A stretch of 64,000 nt of DNA from Ancylothrix sp. D3o. GTDB lineage: Bacteria > Cyanobacteriota > Cyanobacteriia > Cyanobacteriales > Oscillatoriaceae. Each line of letters opens with the position of its first letter. The stretch's first letter is position 1. The notes beneath the pieces are model-generated. The model saw nothing but the letters and a program-made list of their open reading frames with translations, was not told the origin of the DNA and did no database searches. The stretch covers positions 620,001-684,000 of the forward strand of contig NZ_JAMXEX010000001.1 of NCBI RefSeq assembly GCF_025370775.1, written 5' to 3'. Below are positions 40,564 to 49,511 of this stretch, piece after piece. Made by a program: the position numbers and the translations under genes.

Positions 40564-42189
40564 ATGACTTTAACAACAAGACGCAATTTTAATAAACGTT
40601 TTTTGCAGTTGATGCTGGCTGGGGCGGCGGGGCCGGTGTTGTTAGAACAGTTGCGGTTTACTGGGGAAAGTGAGGAGGAAATTGGGGCTATTAATGCGGT
40701 TAATCCTGAAAATTTGCTAAAAAAGGTAAGCGGTCAAGTTCAGAGTTTTTTAGGGGAGATTAAACCGGAAACTGAGTTATTAGTTCCTACGTTTTTGGGG
40801 AATGATCAGCGCCGGTTTTATGGTCGGGGTATTCCTAAAAGTTTAAAGCAGTTGGATAGGTTTGAGTTGGGAAGTGGGGTAACGGCTTTTCGGGGGTTTT
40901 TAACTTGGAGTGGTGCGGGGTGGACGGGACAGCCTACTCTGGTGAAAGATCGGGGGAGGTTGTATTTGATTATTGGGGCTTTTGATCACAGTTTGCGGAA
41001 GATTGATTTGCAAACAAATGAGGTGGTTTGGCGCTATAAGTTTGATGATATTATTAAGGGGACGGCGACAATTTATCTTGACCCAACGGCTAAGGATGAA
41101 AATCAAGTGGTGGTGTTGCAGGGTAGCCGGTTGGGTGTGAGAAATTCGGTGGGTATGGCGGGGCCGGTGCCTAGTTTTCGGGCGATTTCTTTTAGAACTG
41201 GTAAGGAAATTTGGAAGCTGAATATTCGCCGCACTGATAGTTATAGTCGGGATAATGATAGTAGTGCGATTGATTTGGGGGATATGATTTTTAATGCGGG
41301 AGAAAATGGGATCGGTTATTTTCTGAATCGTTCGACTCGTGTTGTTGAGAAAAAGGATGGTTTTATTCAGCCGCAAGTTTTGGGGGAGGTGAGGCTTTAT
41401 GAGCCTCCTGATATTAGCCGTCATGGGGGTAATTTGGTGGCGGAGTCTTCACCGGCTCGTCTAAAAGATAATATTTATTTTGCGGCGGGTTCTGGTCATA
41501 TTTACGGAATTAGTATTCCTGAGAAAAAGATTTTTTGGGATTTTTATACGGGGTCTGATATTGATGGTTCGGTGGTGATTTCTAAGGATGAAAAGTTATT
41601 TTGTGCGATTGAAAGGCAATATATTCCTGGGAATGGTGGGGTGTTGAAGTTAAATCCTCAGAAGAAACCAGAGGATAGTGTGGAGTGGTTTTTACCAACC
41701 GGCAATGTGGGTTTTTCTGACTGGCAAGGGGGGGTGGTTGGTTCGGCGTCGATTAATGATGAGTATCGTGATGAGAATGTGCCGGCTTTGTTTGCTACGA
41801 ATGCTATTGATGGATACCTTTATATTGGTTCCCAAACGATGATTACGGGAAAAAAAGTGAAGAGCTTTTTGTTAAATCGGGAGTATGATACGCCGGTGGT
41901 TGTGTTTAAAAAACGAATTGGTGCTTCTATTTCTACTCCTATTTTTACGGATGGTAATAAGTTGATTGCGGGTACTTATAATGGGGTTTATTTGTTTAAT
42001 ATTTTTTATGAGGAAGGAAAAAAGGGGGATAAGAATTCGGTGATGAATTCTAAGGGTGAGTATGTGCGGGTGATTGTAGAGGAGGCGGAGCATTTTAAGC
42101 CTGGGGTTTCGTTTGAGTCTACGCCGGTTGTTTGGGATGGGATTGTAAGAATTTGTGGGAGGGATGGCTGGCTGTACACTTTGGGGTAA
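40564..42189 (+). CDS. PQQ/BamB-like beta-propeller protein with possible Tat signal
   Basis: ATG at 40564 gives 541 residues (MTLTTRRNFNKRFLQLMLAG). An ATG 18 bases upstream (40546) derives from the dispersed repeat and is less likely. The twin-arginine stretch TRRNFNKRFL followed by a short hydrophobic segment suggests export by Tat. The body has repeating propeller blades with PQQ-like motifs: IGAFDHSLRKIDLQTNEVVW, FRAISFRTGKEIWKLN, IYGISIPEKKIFWDFYTGSD and ISTPIFTDGNKLIAGTYNGV. No PQQ ligands can be assigned, so a binding or scaffolding role is as likely as enzymatic activity. Confidence 0.75.
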   Translation: MTLTTRRNFNKRFLQLMLAGAAGPVLLEQLRFTGESEEEIGAINAVNPENLLKKVSGQVQSFLGEIKPETELLVPTFLGNDQRRFYGRGIPKSLKQLDRFELGSGVTAFRGFLTWSGAGWTGQPTLVKDRGRLYLIIGAFDHSLRKIDLQTNEVVWRYKFDDIIKGTATIYLDPTAKDENQVVVLQGSRLGVRNSVGMAGPVPSFRAISFRTGKEIWKLNIRRTDSYSRDNDSSAIDLGDMIFNAGENGIGYFLNRSTRVVEKKDGFIQPQVLGEVRLYEPPDISRHGGNLVAESSPARLKDNIYFAAGSGHIYGISIPEKKIFWDFYTGSDIDGSVVISKDEKLFCAIERQYIPGNGGVLKLNPQKKPEDSVEWFLPTGNVGFSDWQGGVVGSASINDEYRDENVPALFATNAIDGYLYIGSQTMITGKKVKSFLLNREYDTPVVVFKKRIGASISTPIFTDGNKLIAGTYNGVYLFNIFYEEGKKGDKNSVMNSKGEYVRVIVEEAEHFKPGVSFESTPVVWDGIVRICGRDGWLYTLG

Positions 42190-42461
42190 TTTTTTATAGT
42201 TTATAGCGCAGTTTTACCTTGTATTCGGCTTTTGTTTGCAGTTAGAGGTCTTCCTCTGGGGAGTAGTAGCCCTTTTGTGTGGCTTTTATAAATCTTTCTA
42301 CAGATGGATTGGCTTTTAGCGTGGGATGATTGTTATTAAATTAACACAAACACCGTCAATATTGCCTCCTATAAATGTTTCTAAATGTGACAATTATAGC
42401 AGTTTAGTATGAGAATTTTGTAGAATATTGCTATTGAACGGTTTAACAGTGAGCCGCTGGT

Positions 42462-44078
42462 ATGAAAACACAGCTTATAGATTTGGATAAACAACGTGAT
42501 CAATTTTTGCTTTTGCAAAATGAATTGCGGGAAAGGTGGCAAACAGTAGATTTATTTGATCGCAGCGATGCGGATATTTTGGTGGTTCCTTCGGTGACGC
42601 TCGATCAACGGGAAATGATGAAAATTGATGGAGTTCATCACTATGAAGAACGGTTACTTTTTTCGCTAATTCGGTTGAAGAATCCTCAAACTCGCTTGGT
42701 TTATATCACGTCTCAACCTTTACATCCCAGCGTAATTGATTATTACTTGCAGTTGTTGCCAGGAATTCCGTTTTCTCATGCGAGAGAGCGGCTGTTATTG
42801 TTGAGCACCTATGATGCTTCTCCAAGACCTTTGTCTGAGAAAATTTTAGAGCGTCCTCGCTTGATTGAAAAGATCCGCCAAGCGTTGCGACCGGCCCGTT
42901 CTTTTATGATTTGTTATAATTCTACGCATTTAGAAGAAGCTTTATCGGTTGCTTTGAATATTCCGTTATTAGCAGCTGCGCCGCATCTACTTTATTGGGG
43001 AACAAAAAGCGGATCGAGGGAAATTTTTGCTGAGTGTGGAATTCCTCTTCCGAATGGCAGTGAATTAGTAAAAAATGCCGATGATTTGGCAGAAGTTGCA
43101 GCGGAATTATGGGAAAAAGAACCACAGTTACAGCGGATGGTTGTTAAGTTAAATGAAGGGTTTTCTGGAGAAGGAAATGCTCTTTTAGATTTAAGGAAAT
43201 TGCGCGATGTAAATTCTGCAAATCGTGTTCAAGCAATTCGAGACGCTTTCCCATTCTTGCGTTTTCAATCAGCCGGAGAAACTTGGGAGAGTTTCAGCAG
43301 TAAAATTCCCGAATTAGGCGCTATTGTTGAGGCTTTTATTGAAGGAGAGGAAAAGCGTTCTCCGAGTGTGCAAGGACGCATTGCACCAAATGGAGAAGTG
43401 GAAATTTTATCGACCCATGACCAAATTTTAGGGGGGCCCGATGGTCAGGTGTATTTGGGTTGCCGGTTTCCGGCGGATGAAAGTTATCGTTTAAAGTTGC
43501 AAGAATTGGGGGTGCAAGTTGGGCAAAATTTAGCTAATAAAGGTGCGTTAGAAAGGTTTGGGGTGGATTTTATTGCCGTGCGTCAACAGGATGGTAAATG
43601 GGATATTCAAGCGATAGAAATTAATTTGAGAAAAGGCGGTACAACACATCCATTTATGACGTTAAAATTTCTCACAAATGGGCGTTATGAGCGTTCCAAC
43701 GGCCTGTTTTATAGTCAGCAAGGACGAGAGAAATATTACATGGCAACGGATAATTTACAAAAAGACCGTTACCGGGGATTGTTGGCGAATGATTTGATGG
43801 ATATTATTGCTGCACATCAGTTACATTTTGACAGCAGTACCGAAACGGGGACGGTGTTTCATTTGATGGGTTGTTTGTCTCAGTTTGGTAAATTGGGGTT
43901 AACAAGTATTGGCAATTCTCCCCAGCAGGCTCAAGAAATTTATAATAAAGTTGTCAATGCTTTAGATGAAGAAACAGGAGCAAAAAAAGAAACCAGTTTG
44001 CATTCATTAGCAGCAATTCCCATGACTTGGAATGGCGAAATAACACCAACAATTCAACGAGTAGCAGAAAATCCTTAA
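42462..44078 (+). CDS. ATP-grasp ligase, PGM1-related peptide ligase family
   Basis: The product has 538 residues. The ATP-grasp elements are visible in the C-terminal half: RMVVKLNEGFSGEGNALLDL (phosphate-binding loop and Lys), GAIVEAFIEGEEKRSPSVQG (nucleotide clamp) and RFGVDFIAVR followed by IQAIEINLRKGGTTHPFMTL (metal ligands Glu and Asn). The N-terminal 180 residues (ADILVVPSVTLDQREM, EERLLFSLIRLKNPQTRLVY) match the PGM1 family, whose founding member joins a nonproteinogenic amino acid to a peptide in pheganomycin synthesis. A DUF711 gene follows 84 bases later on the same strand. The natural substrate here is unknown. Confidence 0.85.
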   Translation: MKTQLIDLDKQRDQFLLLQNELRERWQTVDLFDRSDADILVVPSVTLDQREMMKIDGVHHYEERLLFSLIRLKNPQTRLVYITSQPLHPSVIDYYLQLLPGIPFSHARERLLLLSTYDASPRPLSEKILERPRLIEKIRQALRPARSFMICYNSTHLEEALSVALNIPLLAAAPHLLYWGTKSGSREIFAECGIPLPNGSELVKNADDLAEVAAELWEKEPQLQRMVVKLNEGFSGEGNALLDLRKLRDVNSANRVQAIRDAFPFLRFQSAGETWESFSSKIPELGAIVEAFIEGEEKRSPSVQGRIAPNGEVEILSTHDQILGGPDGQVYLGCRFPADESYRLKLQELGVQVGQNLANKGALERFGVDFIAVRQQDGKWDIQAIEINLRKGGTTHPFMTLKFLTNGRYERSNGLFYSQQGREKYYMATDNLQKDRYRGLLANDLMDIIAAHQLHFDSSTETGTVFHLMGCLSQFGKLGLTSIGNSPQQAQEIYNKVVNALDEETGAKKETSLHSLAAIPMTWNGEITPTIQRVAENP

Positions 44079-44092
44079 TCCCAGCCAAAACT

Positions 44093-44133
44093 CATCTGTA
44101 TTCATCTGCGTTTATCTGCGTTTATCTGCGGTT
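44093..44133. repeat. AACCGCAGATAAACGCAGAT-family repeat
   Basis: This copy reads ctgtattcatctgcgttta, tctgcgtttatctgcgg: three ctgcg units with a period of 10 bases. It fills the gap between the ATP-grasp gene and the DUF711 gene. Confidence 0.65.
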
Positions 44134-44162
44134 TAAAAATCCCTCAACCCCAAACTAAACTA

Positions 44163-45323
44163 ATGATAAAAATTAGAACAATTACCAGCAGCTTTCACTT
44201 AAATTCCCCCAAACAAGCCGAAACCAGCATCAAATATGCCGTAAATTTCAACCGGCAAGCTAAGGATTTTTTTGAGTCGCAAGGGTATGAGGTGCAAACA
44301 ACACGCATTTCTACCAATTCTTGGCAGCAATATTTGCAGGAGTTGTCTGCGGGGGAAGTAGTAGCGGCTGTACAAAAACTTGAGGAAACTTGCCAAAATT
44401 TAGGGGGTGATTTTTTTAGTATTGGCTATGCAGACACTCCAGAAAGCATTGCTTTAATTCCGGCAATTATTAAGAATACTTCGATGATTTTTTGCTCAAG
44501 TAAAATGGGGGTAAGAAAAGAGAATTTGAGCTTTGTAAATACAAAAGCTTCGGCAATGGCAATTAAAAGTATTGCGGAAGAAACCGAGGGAGGTTTGGGC
44601 AATTTTCGGTTTTGTGCGTGGGCAAATTGTAACCCAGGGATTCCCTTTTTTCCGGTTTCTTATCACGATGAGGATGATTCTGGGTTTTCGTTTGCCTTGG
44701 GGTTAGAGTGTGGTGATTTGGCAAGGTTAGCTTTTTCGCAATCTCAAAATCTTGAGGAAGCAGAGGAGAATTTTTCTCAAGTTTTGAAGGAAAATGTGCT
44801 TAAAGTTGAGGCGATAGCTGAGAATATTTCTAATACTTTTAAATGGAAATACAAAGGCATCGATTCATCTCTGGTACCGGCTTTAGACAAAAGTTCTAGT
44901 ATTGCCTATAGTTATGAAAGTTTGGGTTTAGGGAAGTTTGGAAATGCGGCAACTTTGGCAATTTCTGCAATGATTACACGGGTGTTAAAAAATGTGCCTG
45001 TGAGGTTATGTGGGTATTCGGGTTTAATGTTGCCGGTTTGTGAGGATGTGGGATTGGCGGAAAGAGCAAATGAGGGAACTTATAATTTGACAAATTTATT
45101 GTTATATTCTGCTGTTTGTGGTTGTGGTTTAGATACGGTGCCACTTCCGGGGGATATTTCGGTGGAAAAATTAGAGGCAATTTTGTTAGATGTGGCGAGT
45201 TTGGCTATTAAGTTGGATAAGCCTCTTTCGGCGCGGTTGTTTCCTATTCCTGGGAAAAAATCAGGGGAAATGACTGTTTTTGATTCTCCTTATTTGGTGA
45301 ATTGTAAAATTTTTGATGTGTAG
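44163..45323 (+). CDS. DUF711 family protein
   Basis: The product has 386 residues. The family (also called UPF0210) adopts a fold related to glycyl-radical enzymes but lacks an established reaction. Family hallmarks seen: FFSIGYADTPESIALIPAII, NTKASAMAIKSIAEETEGGL, GNFRFCAWANCNPGIPFFP and, in the C-terminal part, GTYNLTNLLLYSAVCGCGLD followed by TVPLPGDIS. Cysteines are clustered (CAWANC, CGCG). It follows the PGM1-type ligase by 84 bases and is probably cotranscribed. A perfect hairpin begins at its stop codon, between it and a convergent dioxygenase gene. A role in amino-acid or peptide metabolism is inferred from neighbours only. Confidence 0.85.
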   Translation: MIKIRTITSSFHLNSPKQAETSIKYAVNFNRQAKDFFESQGYEVQTTRISTNSWQQYLQELSAGEVVAAVQKLEETCQNLGGDFFSIGYADTPESIALIPAIIKNTSMIFCSSKMGVRKENLSFVNTKASAMAIKSIAEETEGGLGNFRFCAWANCNPGIPFFPVSYHDEDDSGFSFALGLECGDLARLAFSQSQNLEEAEENFSQVLKENVLKVEAIAENISNTFKWKYKGIDSSLVPALDKSSSIAYSYESLGLGKFGNAATLAISAMITRVLKNVPVRLCGYSGLMLPVCEDVGLAERANEGTYNLTNLLLYSAVCGCGLDTVPLPGDISVEKLEAILLDVASLAIKLDKPLSARLFPIPGKKSGEMTVFDSPYLVNCKIFDV

Positions 45324-45344
45324 GTTGGGTTGTAAAACCCAACC
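45323..45344. terminator. Bidirectional hairpin between DUF711 and dioxygenase genes
   Basis: ggttgggtt (45323-45331) pairs perfectly with aacccaacc (45336-45344) around a gtaa tetraloop. It overlaps the last base of the DUF711 stop and lies 9 bases before the stop of the convergent gene. There is no strong U-run, but the 9-base stem and stable loop make it the likely shared transcript end. Confidence 0.5.
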
Positions 45345-45353
45345 CATAAGCCT

Positions 45354-46025
45354 TTACATTTCCGTAAACAAACTCGGCGAAGTCAGCACAAAAACATCGC
45401 GTGTTCCTTCCCCATCTTCGAGGGGTTTAATTGGGGTGGTAAAGTGGAAAAATTCGCGGTCATTTACTAACAAGAGTTCACCGGCATTGAGAACTTTGTT
45501 AAACATTGGCTTTTCGCGTTTTTGTTTATAAAGGTGGGTTTCGCCGCCTTGGATGTTGTGGCGATCTACGGCAAAAATGCCAATATAATCGCAACCATCT
45601 CTGTGTATGCCTTCGGGTGCGGGGTTGCCAAAGTTTGCCGGTGAGCAACTGGTGCGAATTTGGTGAACTCCGATGTCAATTCCAGGGGCAATTTTGCAAT
45701 ATTCGCTGAATTCAAAGACTAGTTTTTTAAATTCATTAAGGGCTATTAATTGGTCGTCTAATTCTGCAAATTCTCGTTTAACATCTCCGAGTAAGGGGTT
45801 ATATTCTTTGGGTTGGAATAGATAGCCGTGTGGCAGTTTGATGAGGCTATCACCGGCAATTTTAAACCGCGATAACCGCCGCGAACGATATTTGCCTTTG
45901 ATATATGGATCAACCGGCATATCGGCAAAAAATGGCTTAAATTGTTCTAGCTTTATAGAGTCTACTTTTTCTAAAGCAAAACTAATCGCATAATCTAAAT
46001 TGGGCGATCCCCATAGCGTTTGCAT
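45354..46025 (-). CDS. 2-oxoglutarate/Fe(II)-dependent dioxygenase (PF10014 type)
   Basis: The product has 223 residues. The iron-binding triad is visible: His141-x-Asp143 (EGIHRDG) and distal His194 (EFFHFTTP), with Arg209 placed to bind 2-oxoglutarate. Other family features are HQIRTSCSP and GGETHLYKQK. PF10014 members include free amino acid hydroxylases such as isoleucine 4-dioxygenase. It is convergent with the DUF711 and ATP-grasp genes. A pathway making a hydroxylated amino acid and joining it to a peptide is a tempting but unproven reading. Confidence 0.88.
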   Translation of the reverse strand: MQTLWGSPNLDYAISFALEKVDSIKLEQFKPFFADMPVDPYIKGKYRSRRLSRFKIAGDSLIKLPHGYLFQPKEYNPLLGDVKREFAELDDQLIALNEFKKLVFEFSEYCKIAPGIDIGVHQIRTSCSPANFGNPAPEGIHRDGCDYIGIFAVDRHNIQGGETHLYKQKREKPMFNKVLNAGELLLVNDREFFHFTTPIKPLEDGEGTRDVFVLTSPSLFTEM

Positions 46026-46171
46026 AGATTTTTCTCCATTTATCGCTGATCCCCATCTTAACCTAGGTTTAAGGGGGGTCTATATTTCCTAGTATAAACG
46101 AAAATTAGAAAAGTGTCGTTAAATAGACTACAAAAAGGGTCAATTTATGGTACATAATCGCCAGAAAGTTT

Positions 46172-46259
46172 AATCAGGCCGGCAGGATAAATATTAATCA
46201 GGCCGGCGGGATAAATATTAATCAGGCCGGCGGGATAAATATTAATCAGGCCGGCAGGA
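46172..46259. repeat. 24-bp tandem repeat, about 3.7 copies
   Basis: The unit aatcaggccggcgggataaa plus tatt starts at 46172, 46196, 46220 and 46244; the first and last have ggcagg instead of ggcggg. The array ends 14 bases before the stop codon of the aldolase gene, where ggatgccggccccac completes it. Confidence 0.85.
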
Positions 46260-46272
46260 TGCCGGCCCCACT

Positions 46273-47034
46273 TTATGAACGGACGGCCTTAATTAACGAT
46301 TGACAAGCTTTCAGGAAAATTGCCACATCTACGCCTAAGCCGACGTATTGGACACCGGCCTCAATCCACTGTTTGGCAGTGTCGGGGTTGTCTGCAAAAG
46401 TACCTACTGCTTTGCCAGAATTACGAATGATTTTGATAGATTTCTGCATTAATTCTAACACTTTTGGATCGCGGACTTGCCCCGGAATTCCTAACGATTG
46501 GGATAAATCATAAGGGCCAAGAAAAATAACATCTATGTGGGGTACGCTAACAATTTCATTTAAGTTTTCAACCCCGGCTTTTCCTTCGACGTGAACAACA
46601 ACTAGGGAGTTTTCGTTTAGTTGGTCGGTGATTTGTGTGCCGGCTGCGGTGTAAAGACCGGCCCGCGTATTGAACGACAAACCTCGCGCACCCAAGGGGC
46701 TATATTTTGCGCCTTTAATGACAGCTTCCGCGTCTTCTTTTTTTTCAATTTGCGGCACTTGTACGCCGGCGCTACCAATATCTAATGCGCGTTGAATTTG
46801 GGGGGCATCATTTTTGCGAACACGGATGATCGGCGCAATTCCTGCACAGTCTGCGGCGCGACATAAATCTTCAGCACCAAGGGTATGCAAGGGGCCGTGT
46901 TCCATATCAATTACGGCAAAATCAAAGCCGGCTATTCCGCAAATTTCTATGAATGCTGGATAGGCACAATTGACGAATGTTCCTATAACAAATTCACCAT
47001 TTTTTAGTTTTTGTTTGAGTTTATTATCTTTCAT
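46273..47034 (-). CDS. HpcH/HpaI-family aldolase (2-keto-3-deoxy/4-hydroxy-2-oxo acid aldolase)
   Basis: ATG at 47034 gives 253 residues (MKDNKLKQKLKNGEFVIGTF); an upstream start at 47088 adds a Lys-rich extension not seen in relatives. These class II aldolases split or form 4-hydroxy-2-oxo acids with pyruvate as a product. Motifs seen: FDFAVIDMEHGPLH, IIRVRKNDAPQIQRALDIGS, AGVQVPQIEKKEDAEAVIKG and PHIDVIFLGPYDLSQSLGIP, with the Glu and Asp metal ligands in the second pair. The substrate is not fixed. It neighbours the PGM1/DUF711/dioxygenase set, which could use a hydroxylated keto acid. Confidence 0.9.
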   Translation of the reverse strand: MKDNKLKQKLKNGEFVIGTFVNCAYPAFIEICGIAGFDFAVIDMEHGPLHTLGAEDLCRAADCAGIAPIIRVRKNDAPQIQRALDIGSAGVQVPQIEKKEDAEAVIKGAKYSPLGARGLSFNTRAGLYTAAGTQITDQLNENSLVVVHVEGKAGVENLNEIVSVPHIDVIFLGPYDLSQSLGIPGQVRDPKVLELMQKSIKIIRNSGKAVGTFADNPDTAKQWIEAGVQYVGLGVDVAIFLKACQSLIKAVRS

Positions 47035-47396
47035 TTTGGTGTTAATTTGTGGTTTGGCTTTCTTGCTAACTTTGGTTTTTTGTCCCAATTACTGATGTTT
47101 TTCTGGCTCTGGTTAAATTATATTCCTTTTGGCACGGAAGAAAGTTATAATTTATGGCAACTTTGAAATTTTACAGGGGTGGGATGTTTTTTAACCGCAG
47201 ATAAACGCAGATGAATAGGATGGGTTTTTGGAATCTGTTCGCAGTCTGTGGGAAAATTTTATGGGGATGGTTTGATGATTTTTTATGTCCCGAACTTCCA
47301 AAAAGATACCTGTATAGTCCAGAATTAATAGTTGGGGTCTCTAGCTGACCCAGCAATTACGTCGGAACAAAGCCATTAGCACTTAACCATTTTTCC
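47035..47396. other. Intergenic region with one repeat copy and a hairpin
   Basis: It contains a copy of the AACCGCAGATAAACGCAGAT repeat in inverse orientation (47193-47218) and a gggtc-tctagct-gaccc hairpin near 47334-47353, 50 bases before the next start codon. No gene was recognised. Confidence 0.4.
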
Positions 47397-49430
47397 ATGA
47401 TGAAGCTATCACGTCGCATCTCAAAAAATAAATCTCTTACTAGCCTTATTCTTGCCTTAACATGGCTAATTTCTCTGCTTCCGAGTGCGGGTGCAACTCC
47501 CCCTCGCACACCCGATAAAAACGAAAGTTGTGATATTTTAGTGGCCGGTGGGGGTTTGGCCGGTGCTGCTACTGCTTATGAAGGTTTATTAGCAGGAAAA
47601 ACTGTTTGTTTAACAGAAATTACTGATTGGGTAGGTGGGCAAATTTCTGCACAAGGAACTTCTGCACTGGATGAACGACGGACTCAGCGAAGTTTGTTAT
47701 TTTATCCGCGTGGGTATTTGGAATTTCGCAAACAAATTGAAGAAAAATATGGCCGGCTTAACCCTGGTGCCTGTTGGGTAAGTGAATCGTGTTTTATGCC
47801 TTATGATGGTCACAAATTGCTCTTTGATATTCTTAAAGATGCGGAAGATCGCGGTAATGGCAATTTGAAATGGTATCCTAACACCGTGATTAAGGATTTA
47901 CAAATTAGCAGCGATGGCAAACAAATAAATAGCGCTATTGCTATTCAACACAAACCGGCTGCCGGCACTCCTCCGATTAATACGGAACCGCTTTCTCAAA
48001 CCATTGAAGATGCTTATCGCTATGAAAATTCGCGTCGTTTTGATAAAAATATTATCCGTTTTAGCCCGCCCAATCGTCAAGCAAAAACGCCTTGGTATGT
48101 GGTGGATGCAACAGAAACAGGCGAATTAATTGCCCTCGCTGATGTGCCTTATAAACTTGGAATTGACCCCCGTTCGGCTGCCGAACCAACCTCATCTAGC
48201 ACCACCGGCGATCCCTATTGCACTCAAGGGTTTACCTATACCTTTGCCATGCAAGCAACCGAAGAACCGCAAACCCATAAATTGCCAAGTTTTTATGATC
48301 AATATGCGCCTTATTACAGCTATGAATTACAGCGTTTAGCAAGTTTTCCCCTGGTGTTTTCTTATCGTCAGATATGGAGTATGAACCCAGATGAAAAACG
48401 ACCAGCAGATCCAAAACAATATCCCATTTATCCGGGGGATATTTCGATGCAAAACTGGACTTGGGGCAATGATTACCGGCCCGGAACTTCCAAAGATAAC
48501 CTCATTTTTAGCCGCGAACAATTGCAAGAAACCGGCCAATTAAACAGGGGTAACTGGATGGGGGGACTACGGACAGAAGCGCTGCGAAAAGGAGAGGAAA
48601 AAGCAATTGGCTATTTTTATTGGTTGGTGGCGGGAACAACCGATTCCCAGTTAGGAAATAACGTCAAAAAACCCTATCCTAATAATCGCTACCTAAGCGG
48701 TTTTGATTCGCCAATGGGAACCGCACACGGACTTTCTAAATACCCTTATATGCGGGAAGGCCGGCGGATTATTGGCCGACCTGGAATTAGCAACCCAGAA
48801 GGCTTTATGGTGTCGGAAATTGATATTACTAGAAAAGATTTTCGCCAAGAATGGTATCGCAGCAATTTAGACCCAGAAATGTATCGAGATTTGTGGGTAG
48901 GAATGGCCGGTTTGCAAATTCCAGCTATCATTACAGGTCTAGTTTCTGTCGATGATTTAAAACCGCGAACTCGTGCAACTATATTCCCTGATTCGGTGGG
49001 AATTGGTCACTATGCAATTGATTTTCACCCTTGTATGCAAAACTATCCTGCGGAGGCGCCGGGGAATAAAGAACGCGAAGGAGAACGTCGCGGTGCTGAT
49101 CCAAATGCTTATCCTTTCCAAATTCCATTAAGAGCGATGATTCCGCAAAAAATTGATAATATGTTGGTAGCAGGAAAAAGCATCGCAACCAGTCATATTG
49201 CAGCAGCAGCTTATCGCATTCATTCCTTTGAATGGTCGAGTGGTGCAGCGGCGGGAGTAACAGCAGCTTTTGCATTAGAAAATAATGTCATGCCTTATCA
49301 ACTTGTCGATGAACTTCCATTTAAAGAATCGCAACTGGAAGCGCTACAAAAACGTTTAGATGCAAGTGGAAATCCGACCGCTTTTCCGAATACTTCAATT
49401 TTTAATGAAGATTGGAAAACCTGGCAATAA
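47397..49430 (+). CDS. Exported FAD-dependent oxidoreductase
   Basis: The product has 677 residues. Residues 1-33 are a signal peptide (SLILALTWLISLLPSAG, cleavage near AGA/TPP). The dinucleotide-binding fold starts at CDILVAGGGLAGAATAYEGL with GGGLAG at 51-56. FAD-dependent oxidoreductase family (PF12831) features include ITDWVGGQISAQGTSALDER, WYVVDATETGELIALADVPY and, near the C-terminus, IPQKIDNMLVAGKSIATSHI with SFEWSSGAAAGVTAAFALEN. The enzyme probably acts in the periplasm; the substrate is unknown. It is divergent from the aldolase gene and convergent with the AddB-like gene, with a hairpin between. Confidence 0.88.
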   Translation: MMKLSRRISKNKSLTSLILALTWLISLLPSAGATPPRTPDKNESCDILVAGGGLAGAATAYEGLLAGKTVCLTEITDWVGGQISAQGTSALDERRTQRSLLFYPRGYLEFRKQIEEKYGRLNPGACWVSESCFMPYDGHKLLFDILKDAEDRGNGNLKWYPNTVIKDLQISSDGKQINSAIAIQHKPAAGTPPINTEPLSQTIEDAYRYENSRRFDKNIIRFSPPNRQAKTPWYVVDATETGELIALADVPYKLGIDPRSAAEPTSSSTTGDPYCTQGFTYTFAMQATEEPQTHKLPSFYDQYAPYYSYELQRLASFPLVFSYRQIWSMNPDEKRPADPKQYPIYPGDISMQNWTWGNDYRPGTSKDNLIFSREQLQETGQLNRGNWMGGLRTEALRKGEEKAIGYFYWLVAGTTDSQLGNNVKKPYPNNRYLSGFDSPMGTAHGLSKYPYMREGRRIIGRPGISNPEGFMVSEIDITRKDFRQEWYRSNLDPEMYRDLWVGMAGLQIPAIITGLVSVDDLKPRTRATIFPDSVGIGHYAIDFHPCMQNYPAEAPGNKEREGERRGADPNAYPFQIPLRAMIPQKIDNMLVAGKSIATSHIAAAAYRIHSFEWSSGAAAGVTAAFALENNVMPYQLVDELPFKESQLEALQKRLDASGNPTAFPNTSIFNEDWKTWQ

Positions 49431-49457
49431 TTGCTGATTTAATTGCCTAAAATATTA

Positions 49458-49491
49458 AGAAACTCGCTTTGTAAACAGAAAGCGGGTTTCT
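49458..49491. terminator. Hairpin between convergent genes
   Basis: agaaactcgcttt (49458-49470) and aaagcgggtttct (49479-49491) pair with one G-T mismatch and an 8-base loop. It lies between the stops of the FAD oxidoreductase (49430) and the AddB-like gene (49512). The agaaac-cg-ttt word is a frequent dispersed hairpin in cyanobacteria. No U-run, so it may be a pause or protection element. Confidence 0.45.
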
Positions 49492-49511
49492 CTAAAGTAG
49501 TAAGCCTCAAC

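Noticed and set aside
46172-46259. CRISPR array
   Set aside because: Units are contiguous 24-mers without spacers, so this is a simple tandem repeat.
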